Source: Neopestalotiopsis rosae
Lineage: Eukaryota > Ascomycota > Sordariomycetes > Amphisphaeriales > Sporocadaceae
Direction of reading: 5' to 3'
DNA: 64,000 nucleotides
Assembly (NCBI GenBank): GCA_023078685.1
Contig: JALGAS010000002.1
Location: 7,130,001-7,194,000, forward strand
The notes beneath the pieces were generated by a model. The model did not search any database. It was not told where the DNA came from and saw only the letters and a list, made by a program, of their open reading frames with translations. The translations under genes and the position numbers were made by a program. The first letter of the stretch is position 1; every line of letters starts with the position of its first letter. This document shows, one piece after another, positions 34,421-46,264 of this stretch.

Positions 34421-36299
34421 ATGGCGTGGGCCGCCGTAACCCCGCTTCTTCTCCGAAGCGTCGTGGTGGTCACTACCGCAGCGTTTTTGAGGTTGCTTTA
34501 TCGAGGTTATCGACACCGAAAAGCAGTGAGATCACTGCAGTCGCAAGGACTAGTGAGTTTCAGTCAAACTGGTAGAGTCGGTGCAAGTCCGTTGATTAAC
34601 TCTTGACAGCCTCTATTGCCTCACTCAGTGTTCTTTGGCCACTTGCCCATCTTTGCAAACTTCGCAAAAGCACACCCGCAAGATGTCAATGTGCATCATT
34701 TCCATACCTGGCTGGCTGATAACTGCAGCTCATACTTTCCCGGACTTGATTACCTGCCACCTGTCGTATATCTGGATCTGTGGCCAATTAGCGACTCATT
34801 GGCCATGATCACAGACCCCGTTACTGCATCGCAGTTCACTGTGACCACAAGTTTGCCAAAGGTTGGCGTCTTCAAGCAAATGATGGAACCTCTCACTTCT
34901 TGCATTGACATCATTTGCACTGAGGGACAAAACTGGAAGTCATGGCGATCCAGGTTCAACCCTGGCTTTAGTCAAAGAAATCTAAATGTCCTGCTGCCAG
35001 AGATACTCGAAGAGGTATGCGTCTTCGTCAATGGTCTCAAAGAACTGTCTGGCAAGGACGGAACTTGGGGTCCCGTATTTCAGTTGCATAAGAAAACGAT
35101 CAATCTCACCTTTGATGTCATCTGTCGGGCAGCCCTGTAAATACAAAATTCACCTCCTTTACTGAGATATGCGGGGATCTCGTCAGGCTTGTACCCAGTA
35201 CTGATACCTTCTAGCGATATTCGTCTCCATGAACAGAACAACAAGTCGGATGGGATTCTGAAGCGCTCTTTGCTTGAACAGTTGCGCTTGATGGGAATTA
35301 TGGCCAATGCTGCAAGAGCAATACCTATTGGCCGTATGCCGTGGCACAATGCAGCAGTGATTCGCAACAACAGAACTATGCGAGACTATCTTCTCCCGCA
35401 CATACAGCGAAAGCTGGAAATGGGTGCCGAAAACTTGAACAAGAAGACCATCCTTGACCTTGCTATCCATCAGTCAGATGGCGACCAGCAGCAAGACTTA
35501 TCTCATAAGCCAAACGCAGAATTTATGGACAGTCTAATCTCCAACCTGAAAGCATTCCTCTTTGCCGGTCACGATACCACGGCCTCCTCAATTTGTTTCA
35601 TGATGAAATTGCTCCAAGATAACCCTGGTTGCTTGGAGAAATTGCGAGCCGAGCATGATACAGTACTTGGCACTGATATAGTCAAAACCACCGAGGTTCT
35701 AAAGGCATCGCCTCACCTGTTACAGTCACTTCCATACACAGTGGGCGTGATCAAGGAGACTCTGCGTCTATGTCCACTGGCTGCTACAGTCAGAGAATCG
35801 CACGCTGGGCTGCGATTGACCGGCACAGACTCGTCGCTGGAGTATCCAATGGACGGCTTCGGACTATGGCTGTCGGCCCCAACCATCCAGCGCCACCCGG
35901 GATACTGGACCAGGCCTGACGAATTTCTTCCCGAGCGCTGGCTGGTCAATGACGGTCCACTCCGTCCGCCAAAGAATGCTTGGGTCCCATTTTCGCTGGG
36001 TCCGCGGAACTGCATCGGCATGGAGCTTGCCATGATGGAATTGAAGTTGGTGTCGGTTTTTACGGCACGCACGTTCTCAATCAAAGAAGCATGGACCGAG
36101 TGGGATCGAGAGAGGTAAGAATCATAAAAGTCCTGGGACTTTGTCAACACCGAAATTGCTTCTGATTAATAACATATTTTATAGGGGCTCAAAAGGCAAC
36201 GCGCCAGAGATGGTGAATGGCCAGCGCTTATATCAGGTCAATACTACTATTGTTCACCCCAAGGATGGAATGCCGGTGCACGTTAAGCTGAGGGAATAA
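34421..36299 (+). CDS. Cytochrome P450 monooxygenase (cluster P450-1)
   Basis: Heme-thiolate monooxygenase of the ER membrane. Four exons (34421-34552, 34610-35136, 35215-36114, 36185-36299) give 557 residues; the upstream frame opens only at GTG, so I use the ATG at 34421. An N-terminal anchor lies at about 8-30. The I-helix motif AGHDTT is at 337-342, ExxR at 401-404 (ETLR), PERW follows, and the heme loop FSLGPRNCIG has its Cys at 486. An apparent in-frame TAA at 35138 falls inside an intron (GTAAAT..TTCTAG, 78 bases); splicing gives ICRAALDIRLHEQ, normal P450 sequence, so the gene is intact. It is the leftmost cluster member and presumably oxidises the polyketide product. Confidence 0.9.
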
Positions 36300-36645
36300 T
36301 GGGAGCAAGCGGAACCATTCGAATGAGACTTGTTGCTCTTGGTTAAGTGACGAGAATGGAAGTTCGCGACGAGGATTGTTTACAGACTTTTCCGGTCATA
36401 GCGTCTCGTGCTTCAAAGTGATGCTTTCACTGATAGAACTGTATATGTGACTGTTTGTATAATCTATGAAAAGATCTTGCGATCACTATCTATCAACCAC
36501 CGCCATCTATTCGAAATAATACACAAATAGGTATACATAGAAGTGAAGAAAGGTAAAAATCACTTGATGTTGCCACAAACCATGTACGCGGTTTGTTCAA
36601 GTGATAATGCCAATACAAGTTGAGTAGTCAATCAAGAAGACATGT
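36300..36645. other. Convergent intergenic region
   Basis: 346 bases between the 3' ends of the P450 and the GMC oxidoreductase genes; nothing recognised. Confidence 0.6.
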
Positions 36646-38646
36646 TTAGTTGCCGTTGCGAATGTCGTCGACAATCTTCTCAGCAAGGGCATCTGTAAAT
36701 GTCTCACGGTCAGTACTAGGTTCAATCGATCAAGCTCAAGGGAAATCTTACAAATGGTAGACATGGGGTGTCCCGGAGGAAGGATGGGCAAGCTGGAGGC
36801 ATCAACGACACGCAGACCAGAAACACCGCGGACGCGGGCATTAGCGTCGAGCACGGCCATGGGGTCGTCGTCGGTGCCCATCTTGCAGGTGCAGGCGGCG
36901 TGGAAAATGGTCGAGAAGCTGTCCTGGATGTGGGCCCAGATCTGCTCGTCCGTGGTGACGTTCTTTCCCGGGAAGTACTCGTCGCCGACGAGGAGCGGCT
37001 TCATGGCGGGCGCCTCCCACACCTGGCGGGTCCGCTTGAAGGCGGCAATGGCGACCTCCTTGTCCGCGGGGTGGCTGAGCCAGTTGGGGTTGATGACGGG
37101 CGCGTCGGCCGTGTCGCTGGAGTTGATGGTCACATTGCCGGTCGACAGGGTGGCGACGAGGCCGGCGACGACCGAGGCGTACTGGAAGTCGTCGGTCGGC
37201 TGGATCTTCTGAAAGTTGGATGCGTTGCCAAAGAAGCCGCCGTTGGGCAGGTACTCGACCTCGGGCCAGTCGGAGGAGAAGGTTGACTCGAGCGCGGAGA
37301 TGGTGGCATTAGTCAGATTGTTTCGGGGCAGACGCTCCCAGCCTATTTATTTTTCGAAGATTAGCAACTCTTTAGTCAAGTCATATAGATAAGAATAACG
37401 TACCGAGAATATCAATTCCAGGGTTGGTCATAGGTCCATTGCCGTGAGCGTATTCCTCTTGATACTCGGCCAATTTTTCTGGGTTGCCAAAAGACGAACC
37501 AGTGTCGACATTGACTCGGTAGCTGCTTCCGAAAAGGACGTGGTCCTTCATGTTTTGTCCGACACCGGGACTGTCTTGGAGAACTTCGATACCGTGCTCC
37601 TCCAATGTCGCCTGAGGTCCAATGCCCGATACCATGAGTAGCTGAGGGCTCTGGAAGGCACCGGCCGATACAATAACCTCCTTGCGAGCGCGAATAGTGT
37701 ACTGGAGACCCTGAGTGTCGACTATCACACCTGTTGCCTGCTTTTGGTCGTCAAACAGAACCCGCTTGGCCAATGTCGAGATGAAGGTGATAAGATTCGG
37801 GGTTTGACCGCTCAAGTGTGGCCGCAGGAAAGCCGTTTCGGAGGACTCGCGGATGTTCTCGTCATTACGAATGGTAGCGAGCGGGTAGGCATAGGCACCA
37901 GAGAGGTTACCACTCTCGAATCCAGCCTGAGAGTGGAGACCAATGGCTTCGAATCCCATTGCAGCCCAGCTGCCAAAGGGCTGAGCATACTTGGGGTAGA
38001 GAACGGACAGGGGGCCATCGGTGCCGAGCCGGGATGGGTCGTACTCGGGAGTCGAGTTGGCAAAGCGGTCAAATGTGCCGCCCACAGGTGGAGTGAAGTT
38101 CTGACTCTTGGTAAAGTACGGGAAGAACTCATCGAATGAGTAGGCGGAGGAGCCGATCTCCTCAGCCATTTGGTCATAAGATCCACGAGTGGCGAGGTGG
38201 TAAGTCATGTAGTTGCGGGCACTGCATCCACCCAGAGTGCGGCCACGGGGGTAGTGAGGCGTCACATCGCGAAGGGCGGTCTGCGGCTCAGTAGTAAAGC
38301 CCCAGTCGATACCGGGCTGCCAGTTGTCGGCGTCTTTGCCAGTGAACCAGTTGTCGTCGGACGGGATCTCGCTGAGAGGCCCGTTGGTGATCTCGTAAAA
38401 GCTGCCGGCTTCGATTACGCCGACAGTTACATTGCTGTCCTCGGCAAGGCGGGCCGCTACCGTGAGACCCGCTTGGCCTCCGCCCACCACGATATAATCG
38501 AATTCGTAGTCCTGCCCTGGGATACCAAAGTTGTAGCCGAGAAGACCCGTAATCGAAGAGTCTCCTGGCAAGTTCGTGGGAGCTGCTCGTACCAAGAGAC
38601 CAGGGAGTATGGCAGCTGCCAGTGGCAACATGTGATGCGACAACAT
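36646..38646 (-). CDS. Secreted GMC-family FAD oxidoreductase
   Basis: FAD-dependent alcohol oxidase/dehydrogenase. Three exons (38646-37404, 37342-36752, 36692-36646) give 626 residues; start at the ATG at 38646, since the frame upstream reaches only a TTG. The N-terminus LPLAAAILPGLLVRAAP is a signal peptide (cut near residue 22). The dinucleotide-binding fold has GGGQAG at 55-60, followed by the GMC signature PRGRTLGGCSARNYMTYHLATR. The catalytic His pair is in FHAACTCKMG (H562) and PPGHPMST (H606), positions equivalent to the active-site histidines of glucose oxidase. Secreted GMC enzymes act in other fungal pathways (for example PatE and versicolorin B synthase), so this one may perform a late oxidation or cyclisation outside the cytosol. 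Divergent from the SDR gene. Confidence 0.93.
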
Positions 38647-40388
38647 CTTGATTATGAGGTAGCTGAATAAATGTTTCAAGGTGAGGCTCTATCTTACAAG
38701 TTGAATGAGGAAGTGAGTGATGGATGGTAAAAGATGTCTCGACGTTGTCATTGACTTCCATTATATACTTCCAACATCGTTGACGGTCGTAGTCTTTAAT
38801 GTGCCTCTAGACACTGGGTTTGCCGCCACGCCCCTTTGTTGATTGTTGCGCTTCGCCTCATGTTTGCGGTCACGATACCCGGCTTTCGGTCATGCCGCTG
38901 CTTCTCGACATGGAGTTAACCATTTCATCCGATGCGAAGTGATGATAATTGTGTGTGTTGAGCTCTCAGTCAATTCGGTAGGAATGTGGTAGATGTCAAT
39001 TCCTGAGTATCAGCTGACCGGCTCCTTACAAGCCTCTTTGACCTCGTTTACGGCGCAAGCGAGGGGCCGAGAATCCTAAAATGTTGCTATCTTCCAACCA
39101 AAGTAGGAGGTTCGATGTGATGATGTTGCCGTCCCTGGAAGGAAGATGGACTATTGAGAGTAAGAGACGCCGCAGTGGCTTTTCGGCGGTGCCTGGACTA
39201 TCAAGAGATGGCATAAAGCTTGGGAAATTGGAATAGCAAAGCTGTACAGCCTCAAAGGTGACAGAGGTGATGAGCTGAAAGGCTAGGCACCAATCAGATC
39301 GCAGACCCGCTTGGTAAGGCTGATGGGCGTGAGCCCCTTGAAAATAGGCGATGTCAAACCACGTGGTTTGATCATCCCTGAGTAGGCTTGCGAGGCAAAG
39401 ATCCTATCGGATCCTTCACAAGGGAGGGGATGACTCAGTGTGTTCCGGACTACTGGGACTTAGGGCTGAATTCAGGGATCGCTGAGCTTTCTAATATGGT
39501 ATGGGTTACGCTAGCAATGGTGAAGACCTCGTGTAAGCGACCAAATATAGAAAAAGACGTTTAAGGGTCATTGTGAATGTGTATGGACATAGTGGAACGT
39601 AGTATCCTTTCAGGTTCTCTGTCTCCTCCAAACTCTTCATAGTTGTGATTATTATATATGGAAGTTTTTGAAATACATGCTGATACACATCCATCATAAC
39701 GATAAGCCACTTTAGTACCTCCATCAATTCAGAGGAGTGGCGCATGACTCTTATCAAAATTTCACTGTGGCTACTCGAACATTGTAGCTTTAGATTTTAT
39801 GATGACCATTAAAGGTTACACAGTCAATGAGTAGTCTGAACAAGTAAAAATCGAGGCATATTGTGGCAGGTAGTGGCAGAAAAGGAGGATCATCATTGAA
39901 TCCCGAGTCTGCCGTAAAGTTGTTTGTCTAGGTAGAGAAAGTTGTCAGCTACGACTTTGCAAGCTTGGGTCCAGCTGATTCCTAGGCAGCCAATAAGTTA
40001 AAGGATCAACTACTTGACCGAACTAAAAGTGTAAAAATAACATTTAAACAAGAGACATACAAATTAGCATTATGGTTGTGCAAATTGCCAAGAGGCGCTT
40101 CGGGGCGTTTCATTGTCTCGGTTGGCTTATGCCATCATCGGCTCGCCATCGGATTTAGCGAGCTCACCCGGTTTTAGCAACTCCGCGAGAAACGTTCGGC
40201 AGGTTACGCTGACGGCTGAAAAGAAATGAAAACGCGCGCAGGTAACACAAAATCTGTCTGCTTACGGAGTTATCGCGTCTTCAACGCTAAGCATCAGTAG
40301 GCATATCCTACTATTAAAGAAAGCAGGTATTCATCAGCAAAATTGACCGTAAACTATTTCCCAAGCCACCATCCCGCGCAACACCTAA
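38647..40388. promoter_or_regulatory. Divergent GMC/SDR promoter region
   Basis: 1.7 kb between two divergent cluster genes. No gene seen. CGG triplets are dense at about 40100-40200 just upstream of the SDR gene, including a GCCATCATCGGCTCGCCATC direct repeat of GCCATC; these are the half-sites zinc-cluster factors use, but no spacing repeats well enough to define an operator. Confidence 0.4.
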
Positions 40389-41412
40389 ATGAGGCAAGCT
40401 CTATCCAAGCTATCGCGTCGTCTTCAGCCCAACCGACCTACTTCAGCACTTTCTATTTCATCCCCTCCAAACCACCAAGCCTCCACACCCATTAACAACA
40501 TTCCATCCCTGCCACTCAACATGTCTTCTTCTACTGTTTCTCCATCCCTGCGCGGCAAAGTTGCCATTATTACCGGTGCCTCCAAAGGTATCGGCAAGGC
40601 CACAGCAATCGCCTTGGCACGCCTCGGTGCCACCGTTGTCATCAACTATGCATCAGATGAGCAGGCTGCCAAGGAGGCTTTGGCTGAGGTGCAGAAACTC
40701 GGAGCTGGCGAGGGTCGCCTCGTGTGCGCAGATGTTGGCACCGTGGCTGGCGTCCAGTCGCTGGTCAAGCAGACCGTCGAGGCCTACTCCAAGATTGACA
40801 TTCTAATTCCGAATGCCGGCATCATGCCCATGAAGGATCTGGAGCACACCACCGAGGCCGACTTTGACCGTGTCTTTGCTGTCAATGTCAAGGGTCCTTA
40901 CTTTCTAGCCCAGGTAAGCAAGCCACCATGAGCCTCTCCCATCCTATCATGCTGTTGGGAAAAGGACCCGATAAGGACCCGAAAAAGGACCTGACGGCGT
41001 ATTTCAACTCCATGCAAATGCTGACATTGTCTGACTTGCCTAGGCTGCCGCGCCACACATGCCTCGCGGCTCACACATCATCTTCCTATCCACCACCCTG
41101 ACTGTCGCCTCGACAGTTCAGCCTGGCTACCTGCTCTACAACAGTAGCAAGGGCGCCGTTGAGCAGATGACGCGTGTGATCAACAAGGATCTCGGCCGCA
41201 AGGGCATCTTTGTCAATGCTGTGGCTCCTGGACCTACCGGCACGGATCTGTTCTACAGGGGCAAGAGTGATGAGCTGATCAAGACCATCTCCAACTTCAA
41301 CCCCCATGGACGCATTGGTGCGCCCGAGGAGGCTGCAGAGGCCATCGTCTTCCTGTCCCAGTCTACTTGGGTTTCAGGTCAGGTCATCCGCGTCAATGGA
41401 GGTATGGCTTAA
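40389..41412 (+). CDS. Short-chain dehydrogenase/reductase
   Basis: NAD(P)-dependent SDR of the ketoreductase type. Exons 40389-40913 and 41044-41412 (130-base intron) give 297 residues, or 253 if reading starts at the second ATG (40521). The Rossmann motif is TGASKGIG (62-69); NAG follows in ILIPNAGIMP; the catalytic block is LLYNSSKGAVEQ with Tyr206 and Lys210. The usual Ser position lies in FLSTTLT and may be filled by Thr192. The C-terminal GQVIRVNGGMA is typical of classical SDRs. The extra 44 N-terminal residues are basic and Ser/Pro-rich (MRQALSKLSRRLQPNRP) and look like a presequence or translated leader. Probably reduces or oxidises a cluster intermediate. Confidence 0.88.
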
Positions 41413-42891
41413 GATTAAAGCTCGAGAAGCGATCTCTAGTGGCCGCTAAGTAGTTTTACGAATTTGGGAGTTGATTACATAGAATCGATCAAGCAAGTAT
41501 ACTTGGCTTGACCATAGACAATCAATTATTGTGTTTTGCATACTGAATATGTTGCCCTTTGAGTTTTGTGATTTGAACTTGTACCTGATGATGAGCAAAT
41601 GTTCTGCCCAAATTTACTCAAGGTATCATAACATTACTTGGAAGGCGGTAATCAGTGCGCTGTACAATTTTCTCCCTCTGAATTACTATTCAGTGAAGTC
41701 CATCTGCCGAGTCCTAATTCGGAAGCTTTTCACCGATTTCACCGCCTTGAAACGACTATTGCACAATACCTAGGGACAACGATATGCTTCAAGACGTTAT
41801 CTTGGCTGACGCCATGTGCAGAGTGCCACAAGCCGAGGTGATATGTTTTTTTTTTTAAGTTTCCATCATTTGCGTCACCCTGCGGTCGACCCCTGACTGT
41901 TAAGCACGCTGCTTCCAAGATCACCCGATCTTACATCAGATTCACCCCAAGAGAGTGTGCAAGACACTGCGAATGCGACGCTGAAATAGGCAATCTGTAG
42001 ATCATTGCACATAACGGTAAATTCGGTCGACCATGTGGTGAACAAGGAGGCTCAAGGTCGCTGCGAGAAACCCCCATGTGCGGGCGCGGGGGCGCGGGTT
42101 TTGGACCTGAATTGGACCCTTTGGACTATACTGTGTAAGCTCGGGAGTGGTACCCGTTCATACGTACCGTGCATGTCTGACGGACGGAGGGGCTATGGCT
42201 CGGCTCGGAGTTTCTGTAAGATGCGGTTCGGCAAGATCCTTCTTTTTGTGACAACTGATCTTCTCGGGTATGCACCTACCATCTTATGTGCTTTGTGTGT
42301 GGACGGGCGTGGGATACCTTGGCAATATGATTTGACTTGCTGACCACCCCTTGGCAAACCCGTTTATGCTGTTGCACGCTAGAAAACGATCCCACGTCAA
42401 GGTTAGGGACGTTCGGGAGCGTCAAGGATCTAAAATAGCGCCCGCGACTTTTGCACCCTTTTCGGGTAAGAGTCCACTATCTCCTGGGCATAGGATTGGC
42501 TCTCTCCGAAAGCGGCTCTCAGCGCGCGGGTTTATAGGGGTCCAGCGTTAAGGAAGAGGACGACAAGTGAGATGATAGCTGCAATCAATGGTACGATTCT
42601 CTTGATGGCATGGAACTTTGCTACACAAACATGCGTGCTATTACGTTTTGGTTGCTCGTCTAACTGTTCTCGCAGATAGATGCCGACATCACCGGGTCAT
42701 GGGGAAATAGACTTCGCGGCCTAATTCCGTGAGTTACAACTTATACGATAAGATCAAGATAGATAGACCATACAAATTTGAGAACATGGCGGTGAAAATA
42801 TAGCCCTTGAAATACAGCATTTCGAATTCTATGTAGAGATCTGTAGACCTGTTTCAATATCCATCACTACCTCAGAATCTGAAACACAGCC
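41413..42891. other. Intergenic, SDR to dioxygenase
   Basis: 1.5 kb with no recognised gene; a short G/C-rich patch lies at about 42060-42100. The right end is the dioxygenase promoter. Confidence 0.5.
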
Positions 42892-44013
42892 ATGGGCAGC
42901 CAAGTGAACGACAATATCATTCCCACAGTGGATATTGGTGCCATCCTGTCACCGACAGCGTCGGACGCGGAGCGCCTTCAGGTCATTGAGGATGTCCGCC
43001 ACGCATCCACGACATATGGGTTCTTCAACCTCGTCGGCCACGGCATCCCTCTGGAGCAACTGGAACAGGCCTTTGAGAGCAGCAAACTCTTCTTTGCTCA
43101 ACCCGAGGAGGACCGCATGAAGGTCCATGTCAGCAAGGCCCTTGGCCGGTCTTTTCGAGGTTGGGAGCCGCCTTTGATCCAACAACACCAGGAGGGGTTG
43201 CTGCCGGACACGAAAGAGGTAAATTTGAACTTAACGTCTAATGAGCCTCCCATACGCAACTGAGAACTGACTGTGATTTGCTCAAGACCTTCATCGTGGG
43301 CCGTGAGGTCCCAGCCGAGGACCCCGAGGCAGGCAGCTTCTTGACGGGGCCCAACCTGTGGCCGAACCTGCCCAAGGACAAATTCCAAGATATCATCTTG
43401 CAGTACCAGTCCAGAATGGTGGCACTTGCCCAGGTAATTATCCGCATCCTCGTTCAGGGCCTGCCAAAGACGTGGGCGTGCCCGCCCGATGCCCTCGACG
43501 GCCTCACTGTAGACCCCGCGATTCCCATGCGCTTTCTGCACTATGGTCCCGTTGCAGAAAAGGACCCTCGACAGTTTGGTGGTGAGTATTCTTTTTCATT
43601 TACATTTCTCACATACAGCAAATATTTCCCTACTAACACGCGAACTAGTCGCCGCACACACTGATTTCAGCGCCATCACCATTCTTCTGCAGCAGCCTGG
43701 CACCGAAGGCCTGCAAGTCTGGTACCCGCCCACCGAGGACTGGATTCCCGTCCCCGTGGTTGAGGGAGGCTTCGTCATCAATATTGGCGACTTGATGCAA
43801 AAGTACACGGCGGGGTACTATCGCAGTGCGCGTCACCGTGTCGTCACGTTTAGTGAAAAGGACAAGCATCGCTACAGTATTGCCTTTTTCTTGGATGGAA
43901 ATCTAGAGTTCAAGACTAGAGCTCTGGATGGATCGGGCCCCGAGACCGAGGTTGGTGAATATGTTCGCTCTTGTCTGATGAACACTTTGGGTACGCGAGG
44001 GCCACTTCTATAG
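42892..44013 (+). CDS. 2-oxoglutarate/Fe(II)-dependent dioxygenase
   Basis: Non-haem iron oxygenase of the isopenicillin N synthase-like superfamily. Three exons (42892-43218, 43287-43581, 43649-44013) give 328 residues. The N-terminal DIOX_N block is clear: [33 protein letters not shown]. Iron ligands are His211 and Asp213 ([15 protein letters not shown]) and His270 (YRSARHRVV); the 2OG-binding RxS is R282-Y-S284. Close context partners in known pathways are CitB (methyl hydroxylation in citrinin) and TropC (ring expansion in tropolones), both next to CMeT-R type NR-PKSs. Here no TropB-like flavin monooxygenase is nearby, favouring methyl or ring hydroxylation, which is an inference. Confidence 0.92.
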
Positions 44014-44267
44014 TATATGACTAGAGACTTGCCACCAGGCCACTCTTCCGTAGTTTAATAGACGCCATTGTCGGTTGATATAATTCATATCTTGGTTTGC
44101 AAACGTTGTTTCATATATCTGTACGCTAGCCTGAGCATAGTGTGGACACTACACTTTTGCACATATGGCCTAGCGGTATATCGCGACATTTATCTTAGTC
44201 TATAAAATCTCCAGGGTCTATGGTAAATACACTTTTCTAAGAATCAACGCCGAAATTATCTCGTGCC

Positions 44268-45723
44268 TCATAATTTCCATCCCTTGGCAGACTTGCCATC
44301 GTGACGTTGGTAGACAAGTCTTGCGCTGATAAAAACCAGGACACCGACAGCCATTCCTAGAGCACAAAAGACCTTGAGCCATACATAAGGATCGCGGGCA
44401 TATCCATCTCCTGCATCAACGAGCACGCCAGCAACAGGTTGTGCAATGAGCACCGATGGGGCAATGACGAGGTATACTGCACCCAAGTACTGCCCGTACT
44501 TGGTCATGTCAGGGCATACCTGGGCGATGAGTGTGGGGGTCATGGACACAAAGGTGCCAGAGCCAAAGCCGTACAGAGCCGCAAAGGCGATACGTCCCGA
44601 TTTCCACGGGGCCGCCATCCACACGCAGAAAACCAAGACCACAGAGAACAAGGTGAAGACGATGGTGGTGTTGAATCGTCCATAGCGGTCACCAAGCCAG
44701 CCGGGCATGACTCGGCCCACGGTGCTGACAGCTTGTGTTAGTAAAATGTCATGTAAAAAGCCGATAGCATATAGGCAATGTAGTAAGTATGAATAATCTG
44801 TCTTACCTTGTAGCACTCAGAATGACGAGAAGATTGTTTGCTGAGTGATCGCCATCACCTGCATCCTGCGCTTCGACCACCATGTAGTTGTAGGGAATGA
44901 AGACACCCAAGAAATAAAAGAAGCACGCAATTGCGAGCACCAGGACTGGCCAAGACTGAAGAAGCTTGGCAGGAACCAGCTGCGATGCACTAATGGGTGT
45001 CGGGGCACGAGTCGACGGCAACGGCCGCCGTGACGTTGTGGCAATCGCTACCAGTAGTAAGACGAAATAGGTCAGGGCCACGGCGCGCATGGTCCAAGGG
45101 AAGCCTATGCGGTCGAAAAGGACCGGGATGACGGCAGTGCCAATGACGGCGCCAATGGCACTGCCCGCGCTGACGAGGCCCAGAGCGAGGCCTCTACGGT
45201 CTCGAAACCAGGTACCCACGGCCGAGGTGCCGGCCACGAAGATGGCCCCAGTGCCCATGGCACTGACGACGCTTTGGGCGAAGAAGAACTGCACGTAGGT
45301 CCGGCAATTGGCAACTCCGAGCAGACCCCCGACATGCAGCACAGTGCCGATGATTAAGATGACGGTAGGGCCTAGCCGATCAAAGAGCCCGCCAAAAATC
45401 GGCACGCCAAGGAAGAGTAAGAAGGTTTCTGCAGAGGGTATCCAGCCCACGGTGCTGGCGCTATACTCGCGCAGCTGGTGAGTGCTGTAGTAGGCTTGGA
45501 AGACGCCAATGCATGTGACCCAACCGAATGAAACAAAGAGACAGCAGAAGCCGCCGACTACGGACAGCCATCCGCGAACCGACGTGTCCAAGGGCGGAAT
45601 TGCTCCGTCGGACGAGGTACCCGGACTGAAGGCAAGAAGCTGGCGCCAAGAAGTGACGACAGACTTCTCGGCATCATGTGCATCATGGTCCAGCGTTGGG
45701 TCTGTTCTCGGCATGGTGTGCAT
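44268..45723 (-). CDS. MFS transporter, monocarboxylate-porter type
   Basis: Two exons (45723-44807 and 44724-44268; 82-base intron GTAAGA..TGTCAG) give 457 residues starting MHTMPRTDPTLDHD. A ~65-residue hydrophilic N-terminus precedes twelve probable membrane segments. The first motif, RGWLSVVGGFCCLFVSFGWV, leads to YSASTVGWIPSAETFLLFLG, characteristic of fungal monocarboxylate-porter (MCT-like) proteins. The loop 2-3 motif is GGLFDRLGPTVILIIG; GTWFRDRRGLALGLVSAGSA lies between segments 4 and 5; the second half opens with GRVMPGWLGDRYGRFN. Probably exports the cluster product or an acidic intermediate, though import cannot be excluded. Divergent from the activator gene TF1. Confidence 0.9.
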
Positions 45724-46264
45724 TTGGGGCAGGTTAGGCAACTGAAAGCTGAAATCGTATACTGACCAGGGGCCGTGATGCGCGGTTCTTAAAGAACTAG
45801 AGACGATCGGAATTACCAACTGTCAGCGAGCTGATGTGCGCGGAAAGCCGATGTCGTTCCGTTGTACAGAAACCTGACATTCATGGCATTTAGCTCAGCC
45901 CCGGAGCGCGCTCTCTGGCATCAGCTTGCCCTGCGACCGGACATAAGCACAATGTAGGCGCGAGCGTACAATGTTCGCGCTTGTGTCAGAGCATAAATCC
46001 GTGGGTCCTACGGTGCCAAGCCCGGGAAAGGCTGACGGTTACACAAGGAATTTGGACCCTGCGAGCCATGTACCTTCCCTTTTCATGGCCTTTTTCTAGT
46101 CCAAGTCTGAAAGATGGAGGATCTAGACTGCCAGAAACAGAGAGTCCGACACACACTCGGTTAGTGATTCTGTTTGTCTTCTGATCTCAGTCAAGATTCT
46201 TGTTCATAACGCTCAGCTGTCTCGGGACGTGGGTTATCACGAGGTCCGGTCTTGCCCATTGGCA
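45724..46264. promoter_or_regulatory. Divergent MFS/TF1 promoter region
   Basis: 541 bases serving the transporter and the activator. It contains one CCGGGAAA (reverse of TTTCCCGG) at 46022-46029, the same word repeated in the P450-2 promoter, and a GAGCGCGCTC palindrome at 45905-45914. Confidence 0.45.

Noticed and set aside
34616..35140. P450-1 as a truncated pseudogene because of TAA at 35138
   Set aside because: A phase-correct intron (35137-35214) removes the stop and restores normal family sequence; all P450 motifs are intact.
37768..38670. Long plus-strand frames over the GMC gene
   Set aside because: They are antisense shadows of a conserved minus-strand coding region.
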